From Trichomonas tenax (lineage: Eukaryota > Parabasalia > Trichomonadida > Trichomonadidae), in contig JALKBU010000550.1 in NCBI GenBank assembly GCA_023091735.1, forward strand, positions 1 to 33,826: a DNA stretch of 33,826 nucleotides, given 5' to 3'. Below, in pieces: positions 6,166 through 15,401 of the stretch. The translations under genes and the position numbers were made by a program. Every line of letters starts with the position of its first letter. Position 1 is the stretch's first letter. A model generated the notes under the pieces. It did no database searches, was not told where the DNA came from, and saw only the letters and a program-made list of their open reading frames with translations.

Positions 6166-8784
6166 CTATTTTTCAACTGCATTTGATGTGTTGTTCATTG
6201 ATTCCTTCTGGAAGTACTTCAATTTGTCAAGATCACTCTTGGCATGGAGAAGCAATTGCTGAAGAGTTGATTCTGTCAAGGAATTAGCTTCAATATTGTA
6301 AAAGTTTCCAATTGTCTCAGAAACAGTTTGAATTATAGTGTCAATACGGCTATTGCACTTCTTTTCGATGGATTGGATCCTTTCATTCATCTGAGAATCA
6401 GTTTGGAAATTAATTGTTGTTATCTTTGCTTGCAAAGCCTTCTTGTCTCTAGAATAGTCAGCTTTGACCGTATTGAGCTCTTCTTCACATAGATATTTGC
6501 TGCATGACAATGTTTGAACTTGTTTTTCTAAATTTTCAACATTTGATTGTGCAATCTTCAGTTTCTCTGTTAAAGTTTGGATCTCTGAGTGGTTGTCAGA
6601 TAGTTTCTGAGACATATTGTTGATGTTTTCTTCCATTGAAGATTTAATCATGTTGAAATGATCTGTGATCTCATTGATTGTTTCCTCATACTGTGCCTTA
6701 ATTTCCAATAAGTTCTTCTTCATTGATCTGCGCTTATCGATACTTTTTTGTTCTAATATCGAAATCTTACTTTCAAGTTCTTTGATTTTGCTAGAATATG
6801 ATTCCTCTAACTTCTTCACAGACTTAGCATGTGTGTTCTTATTGGCATCAAGCTTAGCTTGAAGTTTCTTGTTGTTATTTGAAAGTTCTTGATTTTCTTG
6901 TTTTATCGAATTCAAATCATTTTCTAATGTCATTATCCTCCCTTTCATTTCCCGCTGAAGGTTGTTCTCTTGGTCCTTCTTCTCGTTGTCATCGTTAATC
7001 AAAGAGTTCTTGATTTGGATCTCATTATTCAACACGTTGATTCTCATTTGAAGAATGTTGTTTTCTCTTTGAAGATTGTCAACATCCAACTCCAATTTGT
7101 TGATTTTAGACTTCTGCTCAGAGTCCTCCACTTGATATTCCAGCTTGGCAGCTTGCAACTTCCTTATATTGTCGTGCATCTTTCTTCTTGTGTCTTTGAG
7201 TTTCTGGATTTCTTGTTCTTGTGCTAAAATCTGGTTTTGAAGTTCTTCGTTTTGATTTTCTTGGTTCTCTTCCATGTTGCTGTCGATTTCTACTTCTCTT
7301 TCATTCACAATAGGCTGCTTTGAGTATTTATTGAGCAAAACTTGTGCAATGAAAGCATCGGATGTTAAATCGTCTGCATCGAGAATCTTTTTGATCATTT
7401 CTTTCTTCTTTTCGATATCTTCTTCAGCAAAGAAAGAGTTTGATTCGAAGTTTGGATCATTTTGAATCATTTCTTGAAGAATTGGTTCATATTCAGCGCA
7501 ATTCGATAAAACGAAGTCTTTCATCTCTTTGTCAGCGCTATTTGCGAGTTTCTTGAACTCAGAGAGCAAAGAACTTAATATTTGTTTATAATTTGTTTGA
7601 TTTGATGTCTCTGAAGGTTGTTTTGACTTCAGTTCATTGATTTGTTTTATTTGAGTTAATTTTTCTTTTTCAAACGAATCAATTTGCTTTGCTAATTCGT
7701 TTAATATCAACTGGAGCCTCTGAACAGGGTCATATTGAACCAATTTGAGTATTTTCTCAAGTGATTCCTTGATTTCGCCTTGGAATGGAAGTTTTAAGTC
7801 CAAAATGTTTGCTTTGTTGAAAATATTGACATTTGTCTTCTCTGTTTCTTGTTTTAATGATGCATTTTGCTGTGCACGAAGCTGTATGAGGGAAATTTGA
7901 TGTTGCTTCAATTGGTTCTCGTTGAGGATTGTTAGTTTGTTCATTTTCGCCAAAACTTCGTAAGTGAGATTTCTTTCTGTGTCATATTCGAATAATTCAT
8001 CAGATTGATCTTCCAACTGCTTCTGAATGAGAACTAATGCTTGATTCTTCTCGGAGAGCTCCTTCTGGGACTTCATGAGCTGGTCTTTCAGTCGGCAATT
8101 AGCCATTTCCGTTGTTTCGATCTTGAATTTGAGATCGTCAATCTCATTTTCATATTTCAATCTCTGATCTTGTTCTTTTTGGCAATCTGACTTCGCTTGC
8201 TCACAGATGGCTTTTACTTGCTCCAATTGATCGATCTGCCCGAGAATTTTCTTCTTCATCTTCTTTTTGATGCTTTTTAATTTGATTATATTTGAACTTA
8301 ACATATCGATCGTTTCTGTCTTCTCCGCATCAATCTGCTTGAAGAGTGTCATGTCCTTCTTCATTTTATTGATTTTGGCTTGAAATTTTGATAATTCTTT
8401 GTTATTAACATTTTCTGAAGGCTCAATATTGTCGTTTGTATTTGTCATGTTCATTGACTTCGATTGCTCGATCTCTTTCTGGTACTGCTCGTTTAGAAGA
8501 CGTGATTCTTGCAATTGATCCTTTAATTGCTGTATTTGATCAGAGAAAATGTTGGATTTTTCAACTGTATTGAGAACATCGTGCAATTGAACTTTTAATT
8601 TCTCGACTGTTCCTTGCAATTGTTCGTTAACTTTATGAAGATTTTGATTTTCTTGGATTATGATGTCACTAGGTGGCGGATACACTGGCTCTGGTTGTGT
8701 CGAACCGATGTCGCCCTCATCAGGAAAAGTATCTGTTGAAAATTCGATACTTTCCATTAATTTTTGTTTATTTTTAAACGTCAT
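6166..8784 (-). CDS. Large coiled-coil protein
   Basis: The product is 872 residues. After a short N-terminal tail with acidic and Pro-rich parts (EPVYPPPSD, about residues 32-40), nearly the whole protein is made of heptad-like Leu/Ile/Lys/Glu/Gln helices from about residue 45 to 860, with a less regular part around 400-480 that may be a hinge. There is no transmembrane segment, kinase or motor domain. Trichomonad genomes hold many such proteins, usually annotated only by coiled-coil content; likely roles are cytoskeletal scaffolds, Golgi tethers or basal-body parts. The ATG at 8784 is the first in the frame. No TCAYTTT initiator is obvious upstream. The gene is intact. Confidence 0.8.
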   Translation of the reverse strand: MTFKNKQKLMESIEFSTDTFPDEGDIGSTQPEPVYPPPSDIIIQENQNLHKVNEQLQGTVEKLKVQLHDVLNTVEKSNIFSDQIQQLKDQLQESRLLNEQYQKEIEQSKSMNMTNTNDNIEPSENVNNKELSKFQAKINKMKKDMTLFKQIDAEKTETIDMLSSNIIKLKSIKKKMKKKILGQIDQLEQVKAICEQAKSDCQKEQDQRLKYENEIDDLKFKIETTEMANCRLKDQLMKSQKELSEKNQALVLIQKQLEDQSDELFEYDTERNLTYEVLAKMNKLTILNENQLKQHQISLIQLRAQQNASLKQETEKTNVNIFNKANILDLKLPFQGEIKESLEKILKLVQYDPVQRLQLILNELAKQIDSFEKEKLTQIKQINELKSKQPSETSNQTNYKQILSSLLSEFKKLANSADKEMKDFVLSNCAEYEPILQEMIQNDPNFESNSFFAEEDIEKKKEMIKKILDADDLTSDAFIAQVLLNKYSKQPIVNEREVEIDSNMEENQENQNEELQNQILAQEQEIQKLKDTRRKMHDNIRKLQAAKLEYQVEDSEQKSKINKLELDVDNLQRENNILQMRINVLNNEIQIKNSLINDDNEKKDQENNLQREMKGRIMTLENDLNSIKQENQELSNNNKKLQAKLDANKNTHAKSVKKLEESYSSKIKELESKISILEQKSIDKRRSMKKNLLEIKAQYEETINEITDHFNMIKSSMEENINNMSQKLSDNHSEIQTLTEKLKIAQSNVENLEKQVQTLSCSKYLCEEELNTVKADYSRDKKALQAKITTINFQTDSQMNERIQSIEKKCNSRIDTIIQTVSETIGNFYNIEANSLTESTLQQLLLHAKSDLDKLKYFQKESMNNTSNAVEK

Positions 8785-9193
8785 TTTAAATATTTTTAAC
8801 CTTATTAAAAGTCGTAGAAACTTTCATTTGCACAAACTTACAACAGCTCAATGTCATTCATTTTGATAACAATTATTATATATTACTAATGCAGAAGAAT
8901 CTATGCCAATAAGCTATACGTAGCTGTTGTAAAAATTAGTCATTGATTACGCATGAATAAGTATTCAACCATTTATAGCCATTTGTAAACAATGCCAAGG
9001 TTTGCTGCTTTGCAATTAATTTTGCAATGAGCATGCATATAACTTTGTCGTTTAAATTCTTTCCAATTTTGAGCTATATGGAAATTTTTGAGCTTTTTCC
9101 CCATGTATTATAGCAAATTTTAAAAATAACTATTTTGAGGTATTTTGAGCTAAAATATCAAAACAGCATGCTTCGAAATGCTTTTTAAGGTTT

Positions 9194-9273
9194 TAGTAGT
9201 TGAAAGAATTTATATGTGCACTTGAGTACATAAAGATACTTTGAATTTTTTCCATCCGAGAGATAACCTTAAA
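9194..9273 (+). repeat. Dispersed repeat, copy 1
   Basis: The 80-base stretch starting TAGTAGTT and ending GAGAGATAACCTTAAA resembles 32721-32813 in the same orientation. Shared blocks in order are TAGTAGTT, AGAATT, TATGTGCA, CATAAAGATA, TTTTGAA and GAGATAACCTTAAA. Differences are substitutions and a small insertion in copy 2. It is probably an old mobile-element relic. Confidence 0.6.
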
Positions 9274-9478
9274 GAGTGAAATTCTGGAAAAACAAATTTT
9301 GAAAATATTTTAATATTGTAAATCAAGAGCATAGATGTTGGTTAAGCCATTGTTAAAGTTACAAGGGCTAAAAAGTAAATAATTAATTTGACCCAAAACA
9401 TTTTGTAATTTCAGAGATATTTAATATTAGAAATAGATTATATTCAATATGTAAAAACAGAGTATAGTTAACAAAAGT

Positions 9479-9485
9479 TCATTTT
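9479..9485 (+). promoter_or_regulatory. Trichomonad-type initiator
   Basis: TCATTTT with the presumed start A at 9481 lies 15 bases before the ATG at 9496. It fits the known Trichomonas initiator (TCA, pyrimidine, T/A) and a short 5' UTR. Confidence 0.5.
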
Positions 9486-9495
9486 CGTTTATTGA

Positions 9496-10125
9496 ATGAA
9501 TCAAAATGATTCTTTAATAATTTCTATTAAAGCTCTGTACTCAAGAACTTATAAATTCGAAGTGAAACAAGATCAAACAATTCTTGATATCAAAAAATCG
9601 CTCGGAGAAGCAATATTTCAACAACCAAAAAATATAAATCTTTATCTTATGGGCAAACAACTGAATGACGACGAAGAAATCCAGAACTTAAGAATAAGTG
9701 ACAATTCTACATTCGTTTATTCACTTATTAAAGCTCCTTATAATCAATCAATTTCAAATAGCGAAAATATACTTAAATTACGTGATATAATTATGTCCAG
9801 GCTCTTTGAGCCAGCTTCAGCGCTAGTTAAACCACGAAGAAGAGCAAGTCAAACTCAATCTTCACAAAATACAGAGAAAAGTCAAGAAAAGCAGAAAGAA
9901 CAAGAAGTAAAGATCGAAGAAGTAAAAGAGGAATCAGAATCAGACTCCAATAACAAAGAAAAAATTCATGTTTCAAAGTTCGAATCTTCGAGCGATGAAT
10001 CAGAGTCAGACAGCAGTGATTCCAGTTCAAGCAGTAGCAGCAGTAGCTCAGACAGCAATTCAAGCGATTCCAGTAAAAGCAGTGGCAGTGATAAATCAAG
10101 TTCAAGTGACAGTACCAGCGCTTAA
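9496..10125 (+). CDS. Ubiquitin-like domain protein with Ser/Asp-rich tail
   Basis: The product is 209 residues. Residues 6-78 look like a ubiquitin fold: a first hairpin (LIISIKALYSRTYKFEV), a helix (ILDIKKSLGEAI), the strand INLYLMGKQLNDDE in the place of ubiquitin's RLIFAGKQLEDG, and a last strand (NSTFVYSLIK). There is no C-terminal Gly-Gly, so it is a built-in ubiquitin-like domain rather than a conjugated modifier. Residues 80-115 form a helix plus a basic patch (KPRRRASQ); the rest is Lys/Glu- then Ser/Asp-rich (more than 40 Ser near the end) and is surely disordered, with many possible CK2 sites. A likely role is an adaptor to the proteasome or a chaperone. A TCATTTT initiator precedes the ATG by 15 bases. 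Confidence 0.7.
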   Translation: MNQNDSLIISIKALYSRTYKFEVKQDQTILDIKKSLGEAIFQQPKNINLYLMGKQLNDDEEIQNLRISDNSTFVYSLIKAPYNQSISNSENILKLRDIIMSRLFEPASALVKPRRRASQTQSSQNTEKSQEKQKEQEVKIEEVKEESESDSNNKEKIHVSKFESSSDESESDSSDSSSSSSSSSSDSNSSDSSKSSGSDKSSSSDSTSA

Positions 10126-10708
10126 TTTCACTTCTTAGTATTGAAAGAGAACTGATAAGTGGTGTATCTTTTAACACATATATAATAATAGAAATTGTTA
10201 AACTTATGATATAATCTCTGTAATGTAGAATTGTTATAGGCAAAATAAGATCTTCATTAGAAGTTTTGCTTAACTACCTTTAGGATTTTGTTTCTAAGAT
10301 GACTTCAGAATAATCTTGATTGCATTTCCTTAATTTTAGATGCAAGGTAGAAGTTTCTATGGATGAGTTCTCTTTGAAGAAATGTGGAACAAATAACGTC
10401 GTCGAAAATTCTGAATATGTTTTGCCTCTTAATTAGACGTAATCATGCAGTATCATGAATTTTTAAAAATGGATATGAGTCAAATTCTTTTTAGAATCAT
10501 AATTATTTTCATTCAAATTAAAATGCTCATTGATTTTCATAAGCAGTATCTTTGACCTCCATTATATTTGTAAACATCACAAAAACTGAGACAGTGCAGC
10601 ATTTTATTACTTTCTTTTGAATATAAATAACCTTAGTCTTACGATAAGATTCAGAAATAAATGTGACATTTTTATGTGTTTTTGAATGATTTGTTCTCAT
10701 GTGAATGA
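10126..10708. other. Intergenic, no clear gene
   Basis: Mostly AT-rich DNA. A protein-like 25-codon frame (10359-10436, starting MDEFSLKKCG) is the only hint of coding and may be a remnant. The 87-residue minus-strand frame at 10527-10790 overlaps the next gene remnant and shows no family features. Confidence 0.4.
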
Positions 10709-11686
10709 AATTTGTCAATTGAACATATTTTTCTTCATCTTTCAGACTCCATCTGGTATGAATACTACGAAAACAATCCAGAGCCAACAATCCACAATTC
10801 GAATACGGCGTTAAAATCAGTTTCTGGTCGTTATTATGTTACAAATGTCATCTTTTCTAACCTCAATGGTCAATGCATCCATCTTAATGATGGAAAAACA
10901 GAAAACAAACTTCTTGTTTATTTTGTTGTTTTTTCATCACTTCGAGGAACAGATGATGGCTTAGGAATTTACCAATATCAAGGAGATGGATGTGTTCAGA
11001 AGTATGTTTGTGATATTAATCCTGATAGTAATTTTCAAAGCAGTTATTTACATTCATGTGTTTGGTTATCATCATCAGGCACAACATCAAAGAATTACTT
11101 TCTTTATTCAACAATTTCCTCTGCAAGAACTAATTATGGAACATTTCTTCAATGTTATGGAGACAATCAAGTTGATCATGTCAATAATTCATATTCTATT
11201 GGAAACCACAATACAAATTCTGAATTACAAGGATCACGCACTCAGTTTTGTACAATCTTCAATAACACCGCTAATGAAGTAAGAATATTTTATGTTGAAG
11301 ATCCATACAATGAAATCAAGCTGTGCAATTTCATCAACAATGAAGACAAACACCATTATAAATATAATGGAATAATATATAATGAATATGGCAATCATTT
11401 ATTCAACAAATTGATATTTGAAGGCAACAAATGTCAACATTTGTTTTATATTCGTAGTGGATCCCCAACGATCACAGAGTGTTATTTTTCAAATAACGAA
11501 ATATCATCATCTATCAACAACAATACCATTAACATTGGATCCACAAACGGATTAATCAATAGCATTTCTCACTTCAGTACAGATTCATGCATTGTCAATT
11601 ATCAGAAAAAGAAGATCAAAAGTAAAATCAGCTATTTTGAGGTCATCCTTAAGATATTGACATCACACGATATTCTTTTGAGCTGA
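10709..11686 (+). pseudogene. Beta-helix surface-protein fragment without a start codon
   Basis: The frame is open for 325 codons after TGA 10706-10708 yet contains no Met codon at all; the only upstream ATG (10705) is in another frame. The protein has the short, repeated strand-turn rungs of a right-handed parallel beta-helix (YYVTNVIFSNLNGQCIHL, CYFSNNEISSS, CNFINNED, TQFCTIFNN), with Asn ladders and regular Cys. Families like this are large in trichomonads, normally with a signal peptide and a C-terminal membrane anchor, and are thought to sit at the cell surface. Here the signal peptide is missing, and the C-terminus ends in an unrelated basic-hydrophobic stretch after about residue 295. 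Most likely it is a truncated copy of a multigene family, still open inside. Confidence 0.6.
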
Positions 11687-11782
11687 TTATAAACTATCTA
11701 AAATAAATCATTAATTTAATACATATGTATAACAAAACATTTAATATACAAACAAAATAAATAATAAATTAATCATATAATC

Positions 11783-12853
11783 TCAGTCAATCATCGTCTG
11801 CTGTTTCAGATTCGAGTTTATGATCAATCTTTTCGCGCCGTGCTGGAAAGTAGAACCTCTTTGGGGGAACTTTACACCCACGAGAAAGTGATTGCGAACT
11901 TTGTTCTGCTTGTTTAATATTCCTTTGAAAGAGTTGATCTCGCATGTATTTTTGTAAAGATCGCAGAACTCTGCATTGATCTGCCTTCGACGAATTATCT
12001 TAGACTTCACGTCATCGTTGAACAGAGACCACTTTTCTGTTGTGTTGAAACTCTCGTTGAGAATGTAATTGTTGTTATACGACATCACCCACGGAATTTT
12101 TGCAGTCTGCACCGACGAAGGCCTCAAATCTGGATTCTTGTTCAACAAAGTTTTGATAACGAAAATTATCTGATTATTTCCAATGATCGGATAAAACGGA
12201 TCTTTCTTTATTACTTTTTCGGTAAGTGACTGCATGTTCGTGTCCCCAAACGGCAGAGAATTGAATGAGAGAGCATATAAAATAATTCCGAGGCCCCACA
12301 TGTCGACTTTGTACGTGTAAGGCTTCGAAAGGAGCATCTCCGGTGCAGAGTAAGAAGGAGAGCCGCACGTTGTGAAGAAAATCGACGAATCTTTTTGTTG
12401 TTGATTGCTTAGACCGAAATCAAGCAAACGTACGTTCATATTCTTGTCAACGATAATGTTCTCGAGCTTCAAATCTCTGTGAACGATCTTTAAAGATTCG
12501 TGAAGATATATTAAAGCGGAAAGGATCTCGCAGAAGAAGTGCTTTATCTTCCAGTCCTGAAGCTTCGCTTGTTCCTTGATGTAATCAAGCAAAGTCGGAC
12601 CTTCGACGTATTCCATCACAATGTAAAGGTTCGCGTTGTCTTCGATGACCTCATATAGCGACACTATGAACGGGTGGTGTATTTTCATCATTATATCGTA
12701 TTCGCGCGCAGAATTGAGTTTGTACTCTGATTTGTTGATAATTTTGATCGCGACTTTCTCCGTAGTTTCGCTGTGTGTCGCTAAGTACACTTTTCCAAAT
12801 GTACCAGAGCTGATATGCTTCTCTATCAAATAATCTCCCACTTTTCGTTCCAT
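11783..12853 (-). CDS. CAMK-family (AMPK/MARK-like) Ser/Thr protein kinase
   Basis: The product is 356 residues from the ATG at 12853; an ATG 69 bases upstream would add a hydrophobic leader that lies upstream of the likely transcription start, so I do not use it. The kinase domain covers residues about 8-265. Visible motifs: Gly loop SSGTFG (first Gly replaced by Ser), VAIK with Lys37, alpha-C Glu51, HRDLKLEN with Asp127, DFG 145-147, CGSPSYSAPE ending at 172, and VDMWGLG. All catalytic residues are present, so it should be active. The C-terminal 90 residues are basic and lack a recognisable UBA or calmodulin site. The CGSPSYSAPE and LKLEN forms are typical of the CAMK-like kinases that are expanded in trichomonads. 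A TCACTTTT initiator lies just upstream. Confidence 0.85.
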   Translation of the reverse strand: MERKVGDYLIEKHISSGTFGKVYLATHSETTEKVAIKIINKSEYKLNSAREYDIMMKIHHPFIVSLYEVIEDNANLYIVMEYVEGPTLLDYIKEQAKLQDWKIKHFFCEILSALIYLHESLKIVHRDLKLENIIVDKNMNVRLLDFGLSNQQQKDSSIFFTTCGSPSYSAPEMLLSKPYTYKVDMWGLGIILYALSFNSLPFGDTNMQSLTEKVIKKDPFYPIIGNNQIIFVIKTLLNKNPDLRPSSVQTAKIPWVMSYNNNYILNESFNTTEKWSLFNDDVKSKIIRRRQINAEFCDLYKNTCEINSFKGILNKQNKVRNHFLVGVKFPQRGSTFQHGAKRLIINSNLKQQTMID

Positions 12854-12864
12854 GATTTTTTTTG

Positions 12865-12872
12865 AAAAGTGA
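12865..12872 (-). promoter_or_regulatory. Trichomonad-type initiator
   Basis: TCACTTTT on the minus strand, with presumed start A at 12870, lies 16 bases before the ATG at 12853. It supports that ATG over the upstream one at 12922. Confidence 0.5.
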
Positions 12873-13866
12873 CAAAATTGTGATATTGAAGATTTAGAGA
12901 TACTAAACAATAAATAGTTCAAATCAAAATTTTAATTCAAAAAATTCAAATTTGAATTTGTTCTTAAAATTTTATCGTTCTCAAAATTACTTAAATTGTG
13001 ATTTTAGAGATTTATATGTTATGTTTCTATATGAGTTTTATTTTGAAAGAAAAATGTTTGAAATTTCGATAAATTAAGCGATAACCACCAAATTTTATTG
13101 TTTCAATAATTGTTACATTCATGCATTTGATGATTTAAGATGGATTTAACAAGAAATATTTTTTTTTGATCAATCTTTTATTTTTTGAACTTTTACACAT
13201 GAATGTATTATAGTCATTTCATGATAAATGTAAATCAATAATCTTTTAAACAAATTTTAATGTTTACAATTTGATATATTTTTATTTCTGTGAATCATCA
13301 AACATGAGAATTTGAATTTCGCTAAAACACATTCTGTTTGATTTAAATCTCGAAAGATAGACTTTAAATCGAATTTAATATTACTTTTTGTTTTATTTGT
13401 AGATTCATTGCCTTAGAATAAGAAATTACCTTAACCGCTTTTAATTCTATTAAAATAATGAAATATATAACTCTAAATACCATGTGTATTTCTTGATATC
13501 AAAATATATCATTGAAATTATGATAAAATACCCAGAATATTGATGAAACTATTTTAAAACTTATGTATGGATATGAATCCATTGTTCCACTCTCCACGAT
13601 CCATCCATTTGTCATGAATCCTCGAGAAAAAAAAACTGGCAAAAACTTTATTCTCAAAAAATCAAAAACTGACATCAAAAAGTCTTTTTCTCCAAATCAT
13701 CACAGCAAACAGCATATAAAATACAAATCAATCTACTTTCAATATGCATGCATACATCAATTGTAAATTATGTAATATAACTAAAGCAGAAATTAAAACA
13801 ATATTAACCTTAATTCAATAACTGCTTTTATTCAATTTCGAAAAATTGCCACTGTGGCAAAATGTT
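12873..13866. other. Intergenic, AT-rich, no gene seen
   Basis: The stretch holds the divergent upstream regions of the kinase and the F5/8-C-like gene. A 67-residue Lys-rich frame at 13563-13766 has low-complexity composition and no homology clue. Nothing else is evident. Confidence 0.5.
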
Positions 13867-14499
13867 ATGAGATTAACTGTTGAACCAAACGAGAGTGCAC
13901 CAATGCAGGGAATCTTCTTCAACCTTCTTCAATCGTCCTTTCCTGTCCTTGATTACGTCAAAATCACCGACAGTTCTCGATTTATTAATAATGAATGGTT
14001 AGATCCTACGGAATTGATCAAAGGACTGCACCACCCTAATGGCTGGGCTTCGCAAGATCTTCCAAATCAATTTTTAGAGTTTAATTTTCTGGATTCATGT
14101 TTAAAATTCAAAGCCTACAGCTTAAAGACTCCGTATCATAGTATTGAGATCCCTAGAAGCTGGAAAGTGGAATGCATTGATGAAACATCATTTCAAATTT
14201 TAGATTCTCGAACAAATGATAAATCACTAAATCCCGAAGTTAGCGGGAATTTTACTGATCACAGCGATGAGAAAGTGTTTTCTCTAAGTAAAATACTGAA
14301 TTGCAAAACAATTAGAATAACTCAAACAGGATTAAATTCAAGAAATGTAAATTTCTTTGAAATTGCAGCAATTGATTTTTTCGGCGATTTTTTTACTGGA
14401 AAATCGTGTTTACCGTACTGTAATTCTGTGGTAATAGAAAACAAATCTAAGCAAAACTTTCTTCTTTGTATTGCTTCTGTAATTGTTTTGGAAATATAA
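13867..14499 (+). CDS. F5/8-type-C (discoidin-like) domain protein, possibly truncated
   Basis: The product is 210 residues from the first ATG (13867). The pattern matches a galactose-binding-like F5/8-C domain: an N-terminal strand with ITDSSRF, a loop with HHPNGWASQDLP, FLEFNF in place of the usual W-I-x-I-D-F strand, KAYSLKTPYHS, IPRSWKVECIDE with DSRTND, then ITQTGLNSR and the closing strand IAAIDFFG near residue 177. In trichomonads this domain usually follows a BTB domain. Here no BTB is encoded upstream, and the sequence starts just where the domain starts, so it may be the 3' part of a longer gene. The last 30 residues end in a hydrophobic stretch (LLCIASVIVLEI). No clear initiator is found before the ATG. 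Confidence 0.6.
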   Translation: MRLTVEPNESAPMQGIFFNLLQSSFPVLDYVKITDSSRFINNEWLDPTELIKGLHHPNGWASQDLPNQFLEFNFLDSCLKFKAYSLKTPYHSIEIPRSWKVECIDETSFQILDSRTNDKSLNPEVSGNFTDHSDEKVFSLSKILNCKTIRITQTGLNSRNVNFFEIAAIDFFGDFFTGKSCLPYCNSVVIENKSKQNFLLCIASVIVLEI

Positions 14500-14867
14500 A
14501 AATTTATATATTTTTTCAAAAAAAAATATTATATGGCTTATTTAAAACACTGATATAAAATATGCAGTTCAAGTTATAAATATTCATTGAAGACTAAAAT
14601 TTCAATTAAAACTTTTTATTTAATTGTAAATATTGAGTGAACAAAATGCATAAACAGCTTTACTGTCAGCCATATCCTATGTAATCATTAAATTGATTGA
14701 ATAATAAAAGGAATATTTTGTTGATATTTGGAAATATGAAAATTGTTGAATAACTAATAAAAGACTTTGAAGACCTTCTAGCAAGCTATCAAACAATAAA
14801 TGTTATTTCGTGAAATAACAAATGAATATTATGTCACAAAATAAAAACTTGGCAATCCAAAAATAAA
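14500..14867. other. Spacer between convergent genes
   Basis: AT-rich 368-base gap between two gene 3' ends. I see no gene or strong hairpin; several AATAAA-like words could serve polyadenylation on both strands. Confidence 0.5.
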
Positions 14868-15401
14868 CTACGAAACATTGTGTTCCATCCATTCGAACAT
14901 TTTGAATAATTTGTCATCCAGGCGCTTTATCTGTTGAATTGAATATTTATTGTTAACGAAATGTTTTTTAAAGACGTTTTGCACTGTAATGTATTCAGGC
15001 AGTTGAGGATCATCCGTTTTTGTCATTATTACTAGGATCGGAATGTCTTTTCCCGTTAACATTTCCAATAAAGACGAAAACATTAATTTGACGGGATTTA
15101 AAGCAGAAGAAACAGTCAAAGCGTCGAAGCAGATAATGATTCCATCGCTTTTATCAATGCATTCCTTCCATTCTTCGTGATGAGTGAATAATCCGTTTGT
15201 ATCGAAAAAAATGTACTCCTTGTTATGCATAACGACGCTTTTTATTGATATTCCTATTGTTTCTATCGGAGGAAGGCTCGGATCATAATTTCCAGCGAGA
15301 TAATCGATGATAGACGTTTTTCCTGTACCAGGCAGTCCCAAAACAGTGATTGCGACGCGCTCGTATGCGTCAACTGCTGATATACTTGGAGTACAGCCCA
15401 T
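14868..15401 (-). CDS. Divergent ARF-like small GTPase with Leu at the catalytic Gln position
   Basis: The product is 177 residues from ATG 15401. That start is chosen because it gives MGC, the N-myristoylation Gly2 typical of ARF proteins; the 15 residues upstream are antisense to the neighbouring pseudogene. Motifs: P-loop GLPGTGKT (22-29), switch I PPIETIG with Thr48, switch II DTNGL (67-71), and TKTD (127-130) in place of NKxD. The Gln of DxxGQ, which positions the water for GTP hydrolysis, is Leu71, the same number as ARF1 Gln71. The SAT/CAT motif near the end is not recognisable. The protein probably binds membranes and GTP but hydrolyses it poorly. It could be a fast-evolving ARL; it could also be on the way to decay, although the frame is clean. 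Confidence 0.75.
   Translation of the reverse strand: MGCTPSISAVDAYERVAITVLGLPGTGKTSIIDYLAGNYDPSLPPIETIGISIKSVVMHNKEYIFFDTNGLFTHHEEWKECIDKSDGIIICFDALTVSSALNPVKLMFSSLLEMLTGKDIPILVIMTKTDDPQLPEYITVQNVFKKHFVNNKYSIQQIKRLDDKLFKMFEWMEHNVS

Larger units (their letters stand above)
8785..9495. other. Intergenic, divergent promoter region with a dispersed repeat
   Basis: No gene is seen. This AT-rich stretch separates two divergent genes and contains the dispersed repeat copy at 9194-9273 and the initiator at 9479-9485. Confidence 0.6.

Noticed and set aside
10527..10790. 87-residue minus-strand frame
   Set aside because: Overlaps the beta-helix remnant; no initiator and no family features.
12854..12922. 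Longer N-terminus for the CAMK kinase from the ATG at 12922
   Set aside because: The initiator TCACTTTT at 12872-12865 lies downstream of that ATG, and the extra residues are not kinase-like.
15307..15401. 5' part of the plus-strand 250-residue frame
   Set aside because: It is antisense to the P-loop region of the ARF-like gene; only the part after 15402 looks like protein.
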